From contig JBCFYV010000001.1 in the NCBI GenBank assembly GCA_039000515.1, positions 10,958,928-11,022,927 of the forward strand: DNA of 64,000 bases, in the 5' to 3' direction. This document shows, one piece after another, positions 20,861 to 31,220 of this stretch. This DNA comes from Timema cristinae (taxonomy: Eukaryota > Arthropoda > Insecta > Phasmatodea > Timematidae). The first letter of the stretch is position 1. Every line of letters starts with the position of its first letter. Under the pieces are notes generated by a model. The model was not told the DNA's origin. It searched no databases and was given only the letters and a program-made list of their open reading frames with translations. Made by a program: the position numbers and the translations under genes.

Positions 20861-21479
20861 TGCCCCTTCCAATTTCTACTTCTTTCTCAGTGAAATATGT
20901 TTCAAGTAAGATCTTGTTCTTCTCAGACAAAAAGTAATCTGTGATATATATCACTCCCTGCGCGCTTCTTCAGATACCAAACATTCCTTACTCGTCATGT
21001 TTATGGAGGTTTTTATTAAAACAACAACAACAACAACAGAGTGCTTTATGCACTGTTACCTACCCAAAACACATTCTAATACCACACGAGGTCGGAGAAT
21101 ATTTTTATGTAACACCTACCGAAACATATTTCAACCACACTGTTTTGTATCCTGTTCTTTCTATCTGTTTTGTTATGTTACATGAGGATATATATCTAGT
21201 AAAGATCGAGCTCTCGGCCACATTTTATAACGTCCCTCTGTGGTGTTGGGCGGGAAACTGCCCTACAAGGAACGGACACGTTTTTACACTATCACCTTAC
21301 CCTGTGAGCTTGGGGATTGTTTGAGATTCAGGGGAACAAGTACTGAGGAGATTCGCGTGATCATCGGGAACACAGGAACACAGGAACACAGGAACCCATC
21401 TTGTCTTGTTCGGGTTTCCCAGTGAAGTGGACTTTTGGGTTCGAATTACGTCAAGTAGGGGCATATGTACTAAAGGTAC
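20861..21479. other. No gene recognised
   Basis: Holds (CAA)n at about 21020-21038 and a triple ACACAGGA at 21370-21394. A 127-codon plus frame at 20941-21324 has no domain I know and includes the CAA run. Confidence 0.3.
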
Positions 21480-21660
21480 CGGTCTCGTATGGTTTGGGTA
21501 TTGTTTAACGGGAAGGTTGGGGTTTGAATCTCGGTATGATACACGGAAGGTGAATTTTTTTTCGATGGATTTTTGATCTCCTTCCACAGAAATGCGGTTA
21601 CAGCTCCTCTAAATCTCCACCCTTCTCATACTTACCCTACTAGTGTAAATATTTAGTACA
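21480..21660 (+). repeat. SINE family B, plus strand, diverged
   Basis: CGTATGGTTTGGGTATTG (A-box side), GGGGTTTGAATCTCGG (B box), TCCTTCCACAGAAATGCGG (body) and CTAGTGTAAATATTTAGTAC (tail start). The tail end is missing. Confidence 0.65.
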
Positions 21661-21729
21661 GATAGGAATAGTTAGATTTTTGTAGAAAAGGCCTTAACTA
21701 AGGGCTAGACAAATTATTAAATATACTCT

Positions 21730-21890
21730 TACGTATTCATACGTCAAGTCGTGTGATCTGCAGCTGTCACTTTTGATAGATATTATCAATACATATAAAA
21801 TAACAATAATATTGTAGTATGTTATAAAAAGTTAGTGTTAAAAAATGAGTTTTTTTATAAGAAGTTTCTTCCTACGAAAATTGAACTGTA
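21730..21890. mobile_element. TA-type MITE core, copy 2
   Basis: Core CATACGTCAAGTCGTGTGAT, CAGCTGTCACTTTTGATAGA is the reverse complement of the core at 4.45-4.52 kb. The right end TTCTTCCTACGAAAATTGAA then CTGTA finishes at 21890. No left end found. Confidence 0.55.
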
Positions 21891-22056
21891 GTAAGAACCA
21901 CTGTACTGAAAAAAAAAATGTTTCCAGCTGAAAATATTCGCGGGCTTCAAAAATAAATGTCCAAATTCAACACGTCCTCCTTCCTTCCTTTATGTTGGCC
22001 AAGTTTTATAAAAAAAATATATGACTCATGATATTGTGCGTTCTTTAAATTATATG

Positions 22057-22202
22057 AATGTGTGTAATATCAGGTCTCCACCGTGGTTCGGATCCCACGT
22101 TAAACTGTAGGTCCTCCATTTCATCTCACAATCATCCTACCATTACACATTAGTGTAAGTGCGTATAACCCGAACGGGTAGTAAGATGCGGTGCTAATAA
22201 TA

Positions 22203-22248
<46 letters not shown>
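22057..22248 (+). repeat. SINE family C, 5'-truncated, 13-bp duplication
   Basis: Begins inside the body at AATGTGTGTAATATCAGG, without any tRNA-like head, and runs through CCACCGTGGTTCGGATCCCA and the tail (AACCCGAACGGGTAGTAAGA, TGCGGTGC) into (TAA)n. A perfect duplication TTTAAATTATATG at 22044-22056 and 22249-22261 shows that the truncation happened at insertion, not later. Confidence 0.92.
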
Positions 22249-22249
<1 letters not shown>

Positions 22250-22261
22250 TTAAATTATATG

Positions 22262-22702
22262 TTGCGTGTTTTTTTAAAATATTGATAACTCTAGTACGGA
22301 ACATCATGATGGATCGGGTAAAGATTTTATTGCAAAATGTGTTGGTTAATCAACTACGCGTACATTCCAAAGACAAACAAACCTGCAATTCTCCCCGCAC
22401 ACAAAACAAACATTGGTTTAAGTTAATAATAACAATATGTGTACTCGGTACTTTTGTTCCAGTGATGATGAAAACGGTGATTACACACGTGAAACACACG
22501 CGAGAATACTCGTTACAAATCACACACACACATACACACACGACTCACATCACAAGAGAGTAATTACATTATTCCTGGTCTCTAGGCTTTTGATTACAGT
22601 TTTAATTTAACATATAGATACATTATTGTAATCGGGAATATTATCAATAAAAAGCTTAAGATTATGATATTATGTGCCCCCAAAACACAAAAAGTTCCAC
22701 TA
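22262..22702. other. No gene recognised
   Basis: AT-rich with a short interrupted (CA)n at 22520-22540. A 93-codon frame covers this and is not convincing. Confidence 0.4.
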
Positions 22703-22712
22703 ACAATTTTGT

Positions 22713-22937
22713 TTAACACGACCTACTTACCTTTCGGGCTGTACGAATATCTATGAATTACACTAATGAATTACAGATAGGGAAGGTTGTAACTATAGGA
22801 AGTGTACCTACGTTCGTGTGGAGGGAGAGCCGGAAACCATCCCCCTTGTACATCCAACCAAGAGTCAACACGTCATAAGCAGCCCAGTTTATTGCTAGAG
22901 AAATGCCCTAGACTGTACGGCCACCGAAGCAGGTCTT
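22713..22937 (-). repeat. SINE family B, minus strand, near duplication
   Basis: Tail GACCTACTTACCTTTCGGGC, body TACGTTCGTGTGGAGGGAG, head CTGTACGGCCACCGAAGCA. The B box is damaged. Flanked by ACAATTTTGT (22703-22712) and ACAATTATGT (22938-22947), 9 of 10 identical. Confidence 0.75.
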
Positions 22938-22977
22938 ACAATTATGTCAATCCGTACCAAGGGCTACAGCCAAAACT

Positions 22978-23707
22978 GTGAGACTGCTACCTTACTTGGT
23001 TCCATTATGGTGTAGCTTATAAGATAGGGCCATAGCGTAATCAGTCAAGGTAAGGCTGCTACCTTGATTGGTTCCACTATCGTATATCTTATAAGATAGG
23101 GCCATAGTCTAATCACTCAAGGTAAGACTGCTACCTTGCTTGGTTCCACTATGGTGTAGCTTATAAGATAGGGTCATAGGTAATCAGTCAAGGTAAGACT
23201 GCTACCTTGCTTGGTTCCACTATGGTGTAGCTTATAAGATAGGGTCATAGTGTAATCACTCAAGGTAAGACTGCTACCTTGCTTGGTTCCACTATGGTGT
23301 AGCTTATAAGATAGGGTCATAGTGTAATCAGTCAAGGTAAGACTGCTGCCTTGCTTGGTTCCACTATGGTGTAGCTTATAAGATAGGGTCATAGTGTAAT
23401 CAGTCAAGGTAAGACTGCTACCTTGCTTGGTTCCACTATGGTGTATCTTATAAGATAGGGCCATAGTGTAATCACTCAAGGTAAGACTGCTACCTTGCTT
23501 GGTTCCACTATGGTGTAGCTTATAAGATAGGGTCATAGTGTAATCACTCAAGGTAAGACTGCTACCTTGCTTGGTTCCACTATGGTGTATCTTATAAGAT
23601 AGGGCCATAGTCTAATCACTCAAGGTAAGACTGCTACCTTGCTTGGTTCCACTATGGTGTATCTTATAAGATAGGGCCATAGTCTAATCACTCAAGGTAA
23701 GACTGCT
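22978..23707. repeat. 72-bp satellite, about 10 units
   Basis: Unit GGTAAGACTGCTACCTTGCT, TGGTTCCACTATGGTGTAGC, TTATAAGATAGGGTCATAGT, GTAATCACTCAA. Since 72 is a multiple of three, the minus strand shows a 144-codon frame repeating every 24 residues. Its lack of a start context and its repeat origin argue against a gene. Confidence 0.96.
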
Positions 23708-23737
23708 CACTACCTTTCAGGATAGACAGAGTGCACA

Positions 23738-23774
23738 TTTTTTTTAGCACCGCGTCTCACTACCTGGTTTATTT
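23738..23774 (-). repeat. SINE tail fragment, minus strand
   Basis: AGCACCGCGTCTCACTACCT then GGTTTA is the 3' end of a SINE of the shared-tail group. The next SINE inserted here, since the bases after this fragment form its target duplication. Confidence 0.7.
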
Positions 23775-23784
23775 TGAACGCTAT

Positions 23785-24055
23785 TAATTATAATTTTTAA
23801 TACTATTATTTAGCACCGCATCTTACTAACCGTTCGGGTTTTACGCTTAAGTACTAATTATGATAATGGGGTAGGAATTGGGAAGGTGGAATGTAGAGGA
23901 AGTGAACCCGTATTCGTGTGGAGGGAGAGTGAAAAACAATTTAGGTAAAACCACCCCCAGTTTACCGAGATAGATTCGAACCTTGATCTCCCCATCCTCG
24001 GCTGTCTAGCTCAACATGAAACTAGCGCGTTAGCTAACTACGCCACCGAGGCGGG
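23785..24055 (-). repeat. SINE family A, minus strand, 10-bp duplication
   Basis: Whole element: AT-rich 3' end (23785-23812), tail TCTTACTAACCGTTCGGG, body, B box GATTCGAACCTTGATCTCCC and head CGCCACCGAGGCGGG. TGAACGCTAT at 23775-23784 and 24056-24065. The anticodon-side variant CAACATGAAACTAGCGCG is shared with the 32.4 kb copy, marking a subfamily. Confidence 0.92.
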
Positions 24056-24432
24056 TGAACGCTATCGATTGTTGGCACAAGGATTTTGTGAAGAATAGAG
24101 CGTGGTTGATGTTGATGGTCTATAAATAAATAATATACTTAACTTTTTATGGAACACGCCACGATCGTCGCTTGAAGTCTAATCTTTATCGGTGAATATT
24201 TTTTTCCCTTGCCTTGGACGAACAGAAGATTAGAGAAATTTTAAATAATAGCTCAACTTTGTTGCCAATCAAACAGTGACGGCTCGTGTATAGGCACTGC
24301 GGAACTGCAGCACCCCCTATTTCCACTTGATATTATTGATACAATTTAATATAATGAGTCTCTTTTCCTTTAATTCTTTCTTTATTTTTGTAGTACAATA
24401 TATATTGATTAAGCTTAATGTCAGTACTACAG

Positions 24433-25358
24433 GGCCTGGATTCACTAACGGGAGCAAATAGTTGCGCCAGCGCAAGTTTCAAATATGTTCCAAATCCCTA
24501 TTTACTAAAAGGAGCAGGCGTAATTTGAGAGCAAAGTTGCGCCTTTTATTTGCCACCACTCAAGAGTAGGCGCAACTATTAAATCATGACTGTCACTTCA
24601 ATAAATTTAAATGGTGGCATATTGTATTGGCTTAAAATACCATTAGTTACATAACTGTACTCCAATTAATAATGAATTAATTAAAATAACAAAACGTATG
24701 TCAAGCACAAAATTTGTTTCAATTTAGACAGTGGTAACAAAACAATTACGTACCTTTTATTGTTGGATTTTTACATTAAAACAACGCAATGGAATTTCTT
24801 GCATTATTATAAAACAAAACTACGAACTGTGTAATCTTCGTCTAGATCCAAAGAGGTTTGTATTTCAAAGTCCAAAGACATCTCGTCACTAAATATGGCA
24901 GTTAGTATAACCTTAAAATAAGTTTTAAAGTTTCTATAAACATTAATGTTTTATTAATGGAACTTAAACTTTAAACTAATAATATAAATAAATACAAAAT
25001 AATGTACTAATATTGTTTTTGTAAAACATCCAGAAAGAGGCCACTTCTAATTTTATTGCTAGTTTATGAGCAAAATGTTTAAAAATCTTTGTATTTGCTG
25101 TCGTTTTCATTACAGATTTAAAATAAAGTAGCCTTGACTTTGGAAGTAAATTCTTCACAAGGATTGGTCGAAAAGAGAGCAATTGATGACGTTTATGATG
25201 ACGTCACCCTATTCCTGCCGCCAGTTTGCGCCTTGTTTAGTGAATACGGAAATGGCGCAAATAAATATGGCGCATCTTGGGGAGCATCTTGGGCGCAAAG
25301 TTGCGCCATTTCTATACTTGCGCCGGAGCAAATTTGCTCCCGTTAGTGAATCCAGGCC
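24433..25358. mobile_element. DNA transposon with 28-bp perfect ends, nested in hAT
   Basis: Ends GGCCTGGATTCACTAACGGG (then AGCAAAT) and its exact inverse at 25332-25358; similarity continues imperfectly to about 50 bp (GGCGCAAGT). The interrupted hAT sequence implies a 3-bp duplication CAG (24430-24432, 25359-25361), although one base of ambiguity exists. A 3-bp duplication with GGCC-type ends suggests the PIF/Harbinger group, not proven. Subterminal AGTTGCGCC motifs repeat on both sides. A 68-codon minus frame (24976-25182) has no motif I know. Confidence 0.85.
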
Positions 25359-25702
25359 CAGTAGTCATCCCCCAGTTTATGAAAACAATACAAAACACTT
25401 TTTATGGAACTGTGTGCTTCACAGTGCTAGTGACGTGGTGTTTGACTGTTGTGCGCATGCGCACATAGAGGGGGTGGGGAGGAAGGCGGGACTGCCAGGT
25501 AGAGAGAGCACTGTTGCTCTCGCAGTGCCGGCTCTGGCGTGATGGTGGAAGAATTTTTTTTTTACTCAGCGTGTGTTGTGCTTAAAAACCATGTACTATA
25601 TTCTTGAATGTGATAAAGTGTAGAAGAGTGTAGAATTTGATTATTATTTTACTTCCAGCTATTCTATTTGATTAATTTTATTTCGCTTCTTTAATTTAAC
25701 AG

Positions 25703-25938
25703 AAAACTTTAACCATGGCCTTGCATCCCCAAGAAATAAGTTCTGTGACTGTAAGTGAACTTCAACAGCTTAAGTTTTCACAGATATCTCTCCATGAGAA
25801 TGTTACAGTTAAGAAAAGAGGTCGTTCAACACCTGATATTCTAATATCTCAGCCAGGCAAAAGCAACAACAAGAAATATATATTTGTAGCTTTAATTCTG
25901 AATGGTACTAACGGAAAAGTTGGCTTTGTGGCTGTGAA
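25703..25938 (+). CDS. Probable first coding exon of the hAT transposase (partial)
   Basis: An acceptor (TTTAATTTAACAG) precedes AAAACTTTAACC and ATG at 25715. The frame runs 75 codons, beginning MALHPQEISSVTVSELQQLK. A basic patch VKKRGRSTPD lies near residues 32-41, reminiscent of an AT-hook or nuclear signal. A consensus donor AA/GTAAGA follows GTGGCTGTGAA, so the frame was probably meant to continue by splicing and the TAA seen without splicing lies within the donor. Assignment to transposase comes from position in the element, not from a recognised domain. No zinc finger is visible. Confidence 0.5.
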
Positions 25939-26016
25939 GTAAGAAATGCACTGTTTTGCTTCCCATGTTAGCAGCACCCCCACTAATTTTAGCTACGAGC
26001 CACCACTGCAATCAAA

Positions 26017-26597
26017 TCCACATTTATCATGTTATTTGAAGATGCGTCGTTAATATCAATCATTTTTCTCACCGGCCTACGATATGACAGCTTAACCTAT
26101 CCCTCCACCTACTACAACTCGTCTACTGTGAAAGTGCAGGTAACTTACAGCTAGCAAAATTAACTAAATCTACTCTCATCCGCCAAAACATATGACCTGC
26201 AAGACCATCTGTTTAGTTGCTGTAACTTTTGGCAATCAAAACTTTCACAACAAACCACATATATATGTTTTTATTTTAACTGTTTTTAAATCATTGAAGC
26301 ATGGACGAATTAAAATAACCTTTTGGATATTTCATTTTGGGTACGCGGCATCTGTGAATCACTCAAAAATAGGTCATAAACGAGATATTCTAAAAGGCTG
26401 CGTTATCTTCCCAAATTAAGATGGCAAAGCAGACGGAATGAGTGCGGTCGATGACGTCACACAAGACGTCTTAGCGAATGTGCTTACGAAATAAAAATGT
26501 TTTATTTTGAAACTAATATTATGTATTGCTCTTTTTATAAGTTATAAAAAAACTTTGACTTATATTGCTGGTCAGTTATAAGATAATTTAAGGTTAG
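26017..26597. other. No gene recognised
   Basis: AT-rich. A 75-codon plus frame at 26192-26419 without known motif. Confidence 0.4.
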
Positions 26598-27004
26598 ATT
26601 TATAGTTAGACTTGGTATGGCTTGAAACTAAACACAAGACGACAACTACAGTAGCCCCATGGCTTCTTTGGTGCTGACTGACAGCTCACAGATGACAGCT
26701 GATGGCTTTGAAAAGTTACCAGACCAAATTATGTATCCCTACGCCGAACCACATGATCTGCAAAAACATGTGTTTAGCAGCTGTCACTTCTGACAGTCAA
26801 AATTTAGGTATATACCTAAATGTTGACTGTCAGAAGTGAGCTGTGAGCTATCAGTCAGCACCAAAGATGCCACGGGGCTACTGTACCTACCTAGACTCGA
26901 ATGGAATGGGCTAGTCTTGTGTATGAAACTGGCCCATTCCATTCTGGTATAGGTAGGTGTTGTTCTGTGTTTGGTTTCGAGTCGTACAAAGTCTGACTAT
27001 GACT
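26598..27004. mobile_element. 407-bp fold-back element with nested small hairpin
   Basis: The outer arms ATAGTTAGACTTGGTATGGC (26600) and the inverse of 26955-27003 pair, and CAGTAGCCCCATGGCTTCTT (26651) pairs with the inverse ending at 26883. The inner arms CTGTCACTTCTGACAGTC and GACTGTCAGAAGTGA meet at ATTTAGGTATATACCTAAAT. The left arm carries about 80 bp extra (26695-26775). The right arm carries an extra piece holding its own hairpin GAATGGAATGGGC / GCCCATTCCATTC. Confidence 0.75.
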
Positions 27005-27087
27005 GGCCCTTATAACATGAATGCTATAGACATTATTTTCTTTGCTATACTATCTTAACCAGAGATATTTCAAAAGTAGTTCCAATA

Positions 27088-27259
27088 TACAGTAGGATTT
27101 AACTAATTCAACATTGATTAATACAAAAAACTGGGTAATTATTCCCCATTAAATTTCTATTTACATCAATGATAAAAAAATTTAATTAGAATTTTAGTAG
27201 GTAATATTGGGATAATACGAAGACTTTACATGGTTGTACTCATTTAAAACCTTACTGTA
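27088..27259. mobile_element. TA-flanked MITE, 172 bp
   Basis: Starts TACAGTAGGATTTAACT and ends (inverse) TACAGTAAGGTTTTAA. Terminal TA on both sides fits a Tc1/mariner-type insertion. Interior AT-rich, no frame. Confidence 0.65.
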
Positions 27260-28879
27260 CGATCTTTATTAAACCGTTGTTAATGTAAAATAAAGATGGA
27301 ATTAACCTATTGACACAGAGTAAATGAGAAGGTGGGGAATTATGTACCGGTGGCGAGCGGGTTGCCTAATACAGGGGATGTGTTGACTCGACTTTCATTC
27401 TATTCTGATTTAAGTTTGCAATTTTCGTACAGTATGTTAATTTTTTCAAGTTTTCAATATTTTGTGTTTGAATTTTTCTCTTTTTTTTATGAGTGTATTT
27501 ATTGTGTACCAACTGCATAATATACTCATGAAAATGGTTAATTCGAGTTTTTGACATTACGAATTTTTTTTTAGATCTCTCTTGATCTTAGAATTAAAAA
27601 AATTATACTGTACATTCAAATTAATTTATACCTCTTGCCAAATTTGTGAAAATGTAATGTTTGAAGGTAAGCTTGGTCCTATATTACCCATCAACCCCCA
27701 GCTGCCGTGGTATGGAATACATCCCAGAAGATCTGTTCTGTCGTGATATGATGTTACGGGTGGGGGAAGTGGGGGGGAAATATTGACATATCACGATTTA
27801 TCGGATTAGCTCACATGTCGGGTCTCCTAATGACCGCCTTCCCTTCACGTACGTACCCGACTTCAAATATAGAAGAAACCATTTAAATTAAAAAAACACC
27901 ATTAACAAGTGTGTACTTGCTATGTAAATTGGAGGCTTTGAAGAAGATCGCGTGTTTTGTGTGTGTGTGTGTGGGTGTGGGTGAAGATGAAAGTGAGCGC
28001 TTATCCTTGAAATGCCATAAAGCAGCAGCGATGAATTTTAACATAAAACTCAGACCAATATTGAACTATAAAAGTTGTTGAGTAGCTACTAGAGTTGATT
28101 GTAGATGCCAGATAGTGTTCTCATAGTGTTAGTCATTCATTTAAAATATGTAATATTATTCTGTTAATTTTATTAATCACGCTCTTTAAGCATTGCCCCA
28201 TGTCGTCAATTATTCGACGTCTTCTTATGTTTAGTTAGCTCAGTCAGTACAGTTCGCTTATTAGTCACGTTTGAAACGTTCATTAGCTAATAGGTTCTTG
28301 AGTAACAGTTTGTTCGTCAAATGTTGCTAGACGCGTGGACTACGTTGGAAGGGGTAATCATTTCAACTTACTGACATGGACTATCAAAATACAATATCCT
28401 GTTAGTTAAAAAACTGAAAATTGAGAGTTTTTAGTTTGTTTGACCTTCGATACATATTTTGATTGATTTTTTTTTTACTTTGTCATATGAATAAAGAAAG
28501 TATTGTGATCGTGAAAATGTTCAGCCTTGAGATTATAGTGGATTTTGACAGTTTATTTGGCCCCAAACTAAAATAAAAAAAGGTTTCTTACAATTCCTTA
28601 TGTCTGTGACCTGGGGCTACAACCTAAACTGTTAGAAGTATTTAATCCAAACTTCATATCTCTATTATATATGCTCATATAACGAGAAGAACGTGATTTC
28701 TGCTCTATACCTATACGGTTTACTAATGATAGCTTCTTTTAAATTCTACATTTCTTGATAATGACTAGATTGATTTGGTTTTAATCGGTTGTCTGGGAAG
28801 CACTTAACATAATAAATAAGGATGGATGTTGGTTTAAATAAAATATATTCATTTAATGTCAGCTTATTGAATTGCTTAA
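27260..28879. other. No gene recognised; 1.6 kb
   Basis: Contains a (GT)n of about 18 bp at 27959. GTTAGCTCAGTCAGTACAGT near 28234 looks like a weak A box without a matching B box. No exon supported. Confidence 0.4.
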
Positions 28880-29400
28880 CTGACTTACTGACGGATTGAC
28901 TGACTGGTTGATTGAATCACTGGCTGATTGACTGACTGGTTTATTGATTCACTGGCTGATTGACTGACGGATTAGTTGTCTTACTGACTGATTTAATGAC
29001 TCATTGACTGATTGATTGGCTCACTGGTTGATTGACTCAATGGCTGATTGACTGGTTGATTAACTCACTGGCTGATTTACTGACTGGTTGATGGACTGAC
29101 TGGCTGATTTAATGACTGACTGAATGATTGATTGGCTTACTGGTTGATTGACTTACTGGCTGATTAATTTACTGATCGATTGACTGACTGGTTGATTGAG
29201 TCACTAGCTGATTGATTGACTCACTAGCTGATTGATTGATTGACCCACTTGCTGATTAATGTACTGGCCATTGAATGACTGTTTAATTGAGTCACTGGAT
29301 GATTTATTGGTTGGTTGGTTGACTGATTGACTGACTGGTTGATTGACTCACTGACTGATTGCTTGGTTGATTGACTCACTGGCTGATTGATTGGTTCAAT
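28880..29400. repeat. Degenerate TGAC/TGAT tetranucleotide repeat, about 520 bp
   Basis: Built of GATTGACTGACTGGTT-type words (TGACTGAT, CACTGGCTGATTG) in irregular order. Looks like an ancient (TGAY)n tract. Confidence 0.9.
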
Positions 29401-30654
29401 GCCTCTATCACAAGCTCCTGTAGAGTGTTTTATCTAATATTCGACATATCTACGGATGGAATATAATAAGATAAACTTTTGAATACCGTTGCGATGCATA
29501 TATATCTTATAACTGCCAATATGATCAAAACTAAAAAAAAAGTTGATTGATCATATAAATAATCTAATTTTAAGTCAATCGAACTGGAGATAAGTTGATA
29601 GGTGGATGAATATTCACAAATTAATTAAAGGTCAGTATTTTATTCTGACAAAATATTAAGATGTGAAATTATAGAGCATTAAAAATAGTTCGGTTTAATC
29701 TTTAGAAATCGCACTTTTAAATATACACAATTTGTTAATAAAAATTATGCAAACGCGGGAATTGTTTACCAGTGCATGAATACTTTATTTTAAAAAATGA
29801 TGCAAATGCTAGTGTGTGTATAATGAGTTTTGATTGAGGTTCTCAATTATTTCATACGTTATTCCAAGTTATTGCGGCTCTTGTTATTGCTCAATATCGA
29901 GTAAGTTGGTCGTCTCGGCCACATATGAGCGCCAGACGTGCGGGTATGAAGGAATGGACGAGCATGTGAGAAGGGAATGCATGGAAGTATCGTATGTTTG
30001 GTTGTCGAGATTTCAAGATAACTCCTTCCCTTCATAAGTTCAGTTATCTCCCACTATAGCGCTGAGATAGCTCACCTCGAGCGTAACGAGAAGATTTGTT
30101 TACAACATCATATTATAATAACACTGTTTAATCAAAGAGGGGGGCAGTTTTTTTTATTTAGGTTTTCAACACGGGGGAGGGGGATGTAGAACTTCATGAC
30201 TAATTACTCACCTGGTTCACACGGGTAATTATAGAACAACTTGGACACAAACAATAAAAAAACATAAAACGAGGAAGTTAGGTCACAGGCATTCCGCTTG
30301 AGACTCTTAACAAATAATTCTGACGCCAGTTTGAAAAAAAGGGTCTAAAGCACAATAGACTATGTACTAGCAGAAGATAAACAAGATATAATGTCACCGA
30401 CTCTAGATTATACTCTCATACTAATATCGCGCTTCTGACCTAGAAATTAATAGCCTGGTTATGTGGAAAGATTAGTCGGTACTAATGTACATTAGCTCAG
30501 GACACGCCCAAATGTAAATCGTTCATCCTTTCTTAGTAAGCTCTTTCCATTTCCCGATGAGATGAGATGAGGGTGATAGTGAGTACGATAGTGACAGTGA
30601 GTATGAGGGTGTGGAACCAGTGGAAACACTAAGAACTAACTTAAGCCTAACTAA
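29401..30654. other. No gene recognised; 1.25 kb
   Basis: Single-copy-looking AT-rich DNA. The 67-codon plus frame at 29834-30037 has no recognisable domain. Confidence 0.4.
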
Positions 30655-30785
30655 TCAAACTCTGGTGACGATTAAGGTAATTCCCCTTTCGGGAAAAGTA
30701 CCCATGGTACCAGCCGGGAATCGAACCCGGGACCCTTAGGCACTGACCTGACCACTGCACCACTTCATCACGGGGTCGGTTAACT
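30655..30785 (-). repeat. tRNA-derived SINE head, distinct family
   Basis: On the minus strand GAAGTGGTGCAGTGGTCAGG (A box) and GGGTCCCGGGTTCGATTCCC (B box) are about 35 bp apart, then GGCTGGTACCATGGGTACTT and GGGGAATTACC. Good Pol III boxes but no cloverleaf with a proper acceptor stem, so not called a tRNA gene. Different from families A-D. Confidence 0.6.
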
Positions 30786-30892
30786 CCCATATCAACTATA
30801 GTTGATAAAATTACGCCTGGACACGGAAATAAAACCCAAGAGACTCCACACCTAGAGTGAGACGCATTGATATTCCCTCGCGTGTTTAATAT

Positions 30893-31181
30893 TATACTGC
30901 GGTCTAGAGGTAAGGAGTCAGGCTTATGTGCTGGGGGTCCGGGGTTCAATCCTCGGTCCCGGCACAGATTTATCTGATTACTAAGCCCTTCCTTCACCTC
31001 TGACAAGACGTGTATTAATCACAACTTGTGAATGTGTGGAATGCCGGCCTCCACCGTGGTTCGGATCCACGTTAAACTGTAGGTCCTCCATTTCATCTCA
31101 CAATTACCCTACCATTACACACTAGCTTAAGTGTGTATAACCCGATGGTAGTAAGAAGCGGTGATGATGATGATGATGATG

Positions 31182-31215
<34 letters not shown>
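30893..31215 (+). repeat. SINE family C, full length, plus strand
   Basis: Family C reference. Head GCGGTCTAGAGGTAAGGAGT (A box), CCGGGGTTCAATCCTCGGTC (B box). Body ACAGATTTATCTGATTACTA, CCTTCCTTCACCTCTGACAA, CCACCGTGGTTCGGATCCAC. Tail GTGTATAACCCGATGGTAGT then GATGATGATG and (AATA)n. Shares only the tail with families A and B. No clear duplication here. Confidence 0.88.

Positions 31216-31220
<5 letters not shown>

Larger units (their letters stand above)
24274..26008 (+). mobile_element. hAT element, copy 3, split by another transposon
   Basis: Ends CAGTGACGGCTCGTGTATAG and GCTACGAGCCACCACTG with the perfect 8-bp duplication CAATCAAA (24266-24273, 26009-26016). The left part up to 24432 matches the family. 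A second transposon occupies 24433-25358. The hAT then resumes with TAGTCATCCCCCAGTTTATG. In place of the C-terminal exon of other copies it carries a different exon (25703-25938), then joins the 3' end at GTTAGCAGCACCCCCACTAA. Confidence 0.9.

Noticed and set aside
20997..21324. 127- and 62-codon plus-strand frames with Q/T runs
   Set aside because: The runs come from (CAA)n. No domain, no splice logic.
23174..23608. 144-codon minus-strand frame with a 24-residue repeat
   Set aside because: It is a direct product of the 72-bp satellite (72 is a multiple of three). No independent coding evidence.
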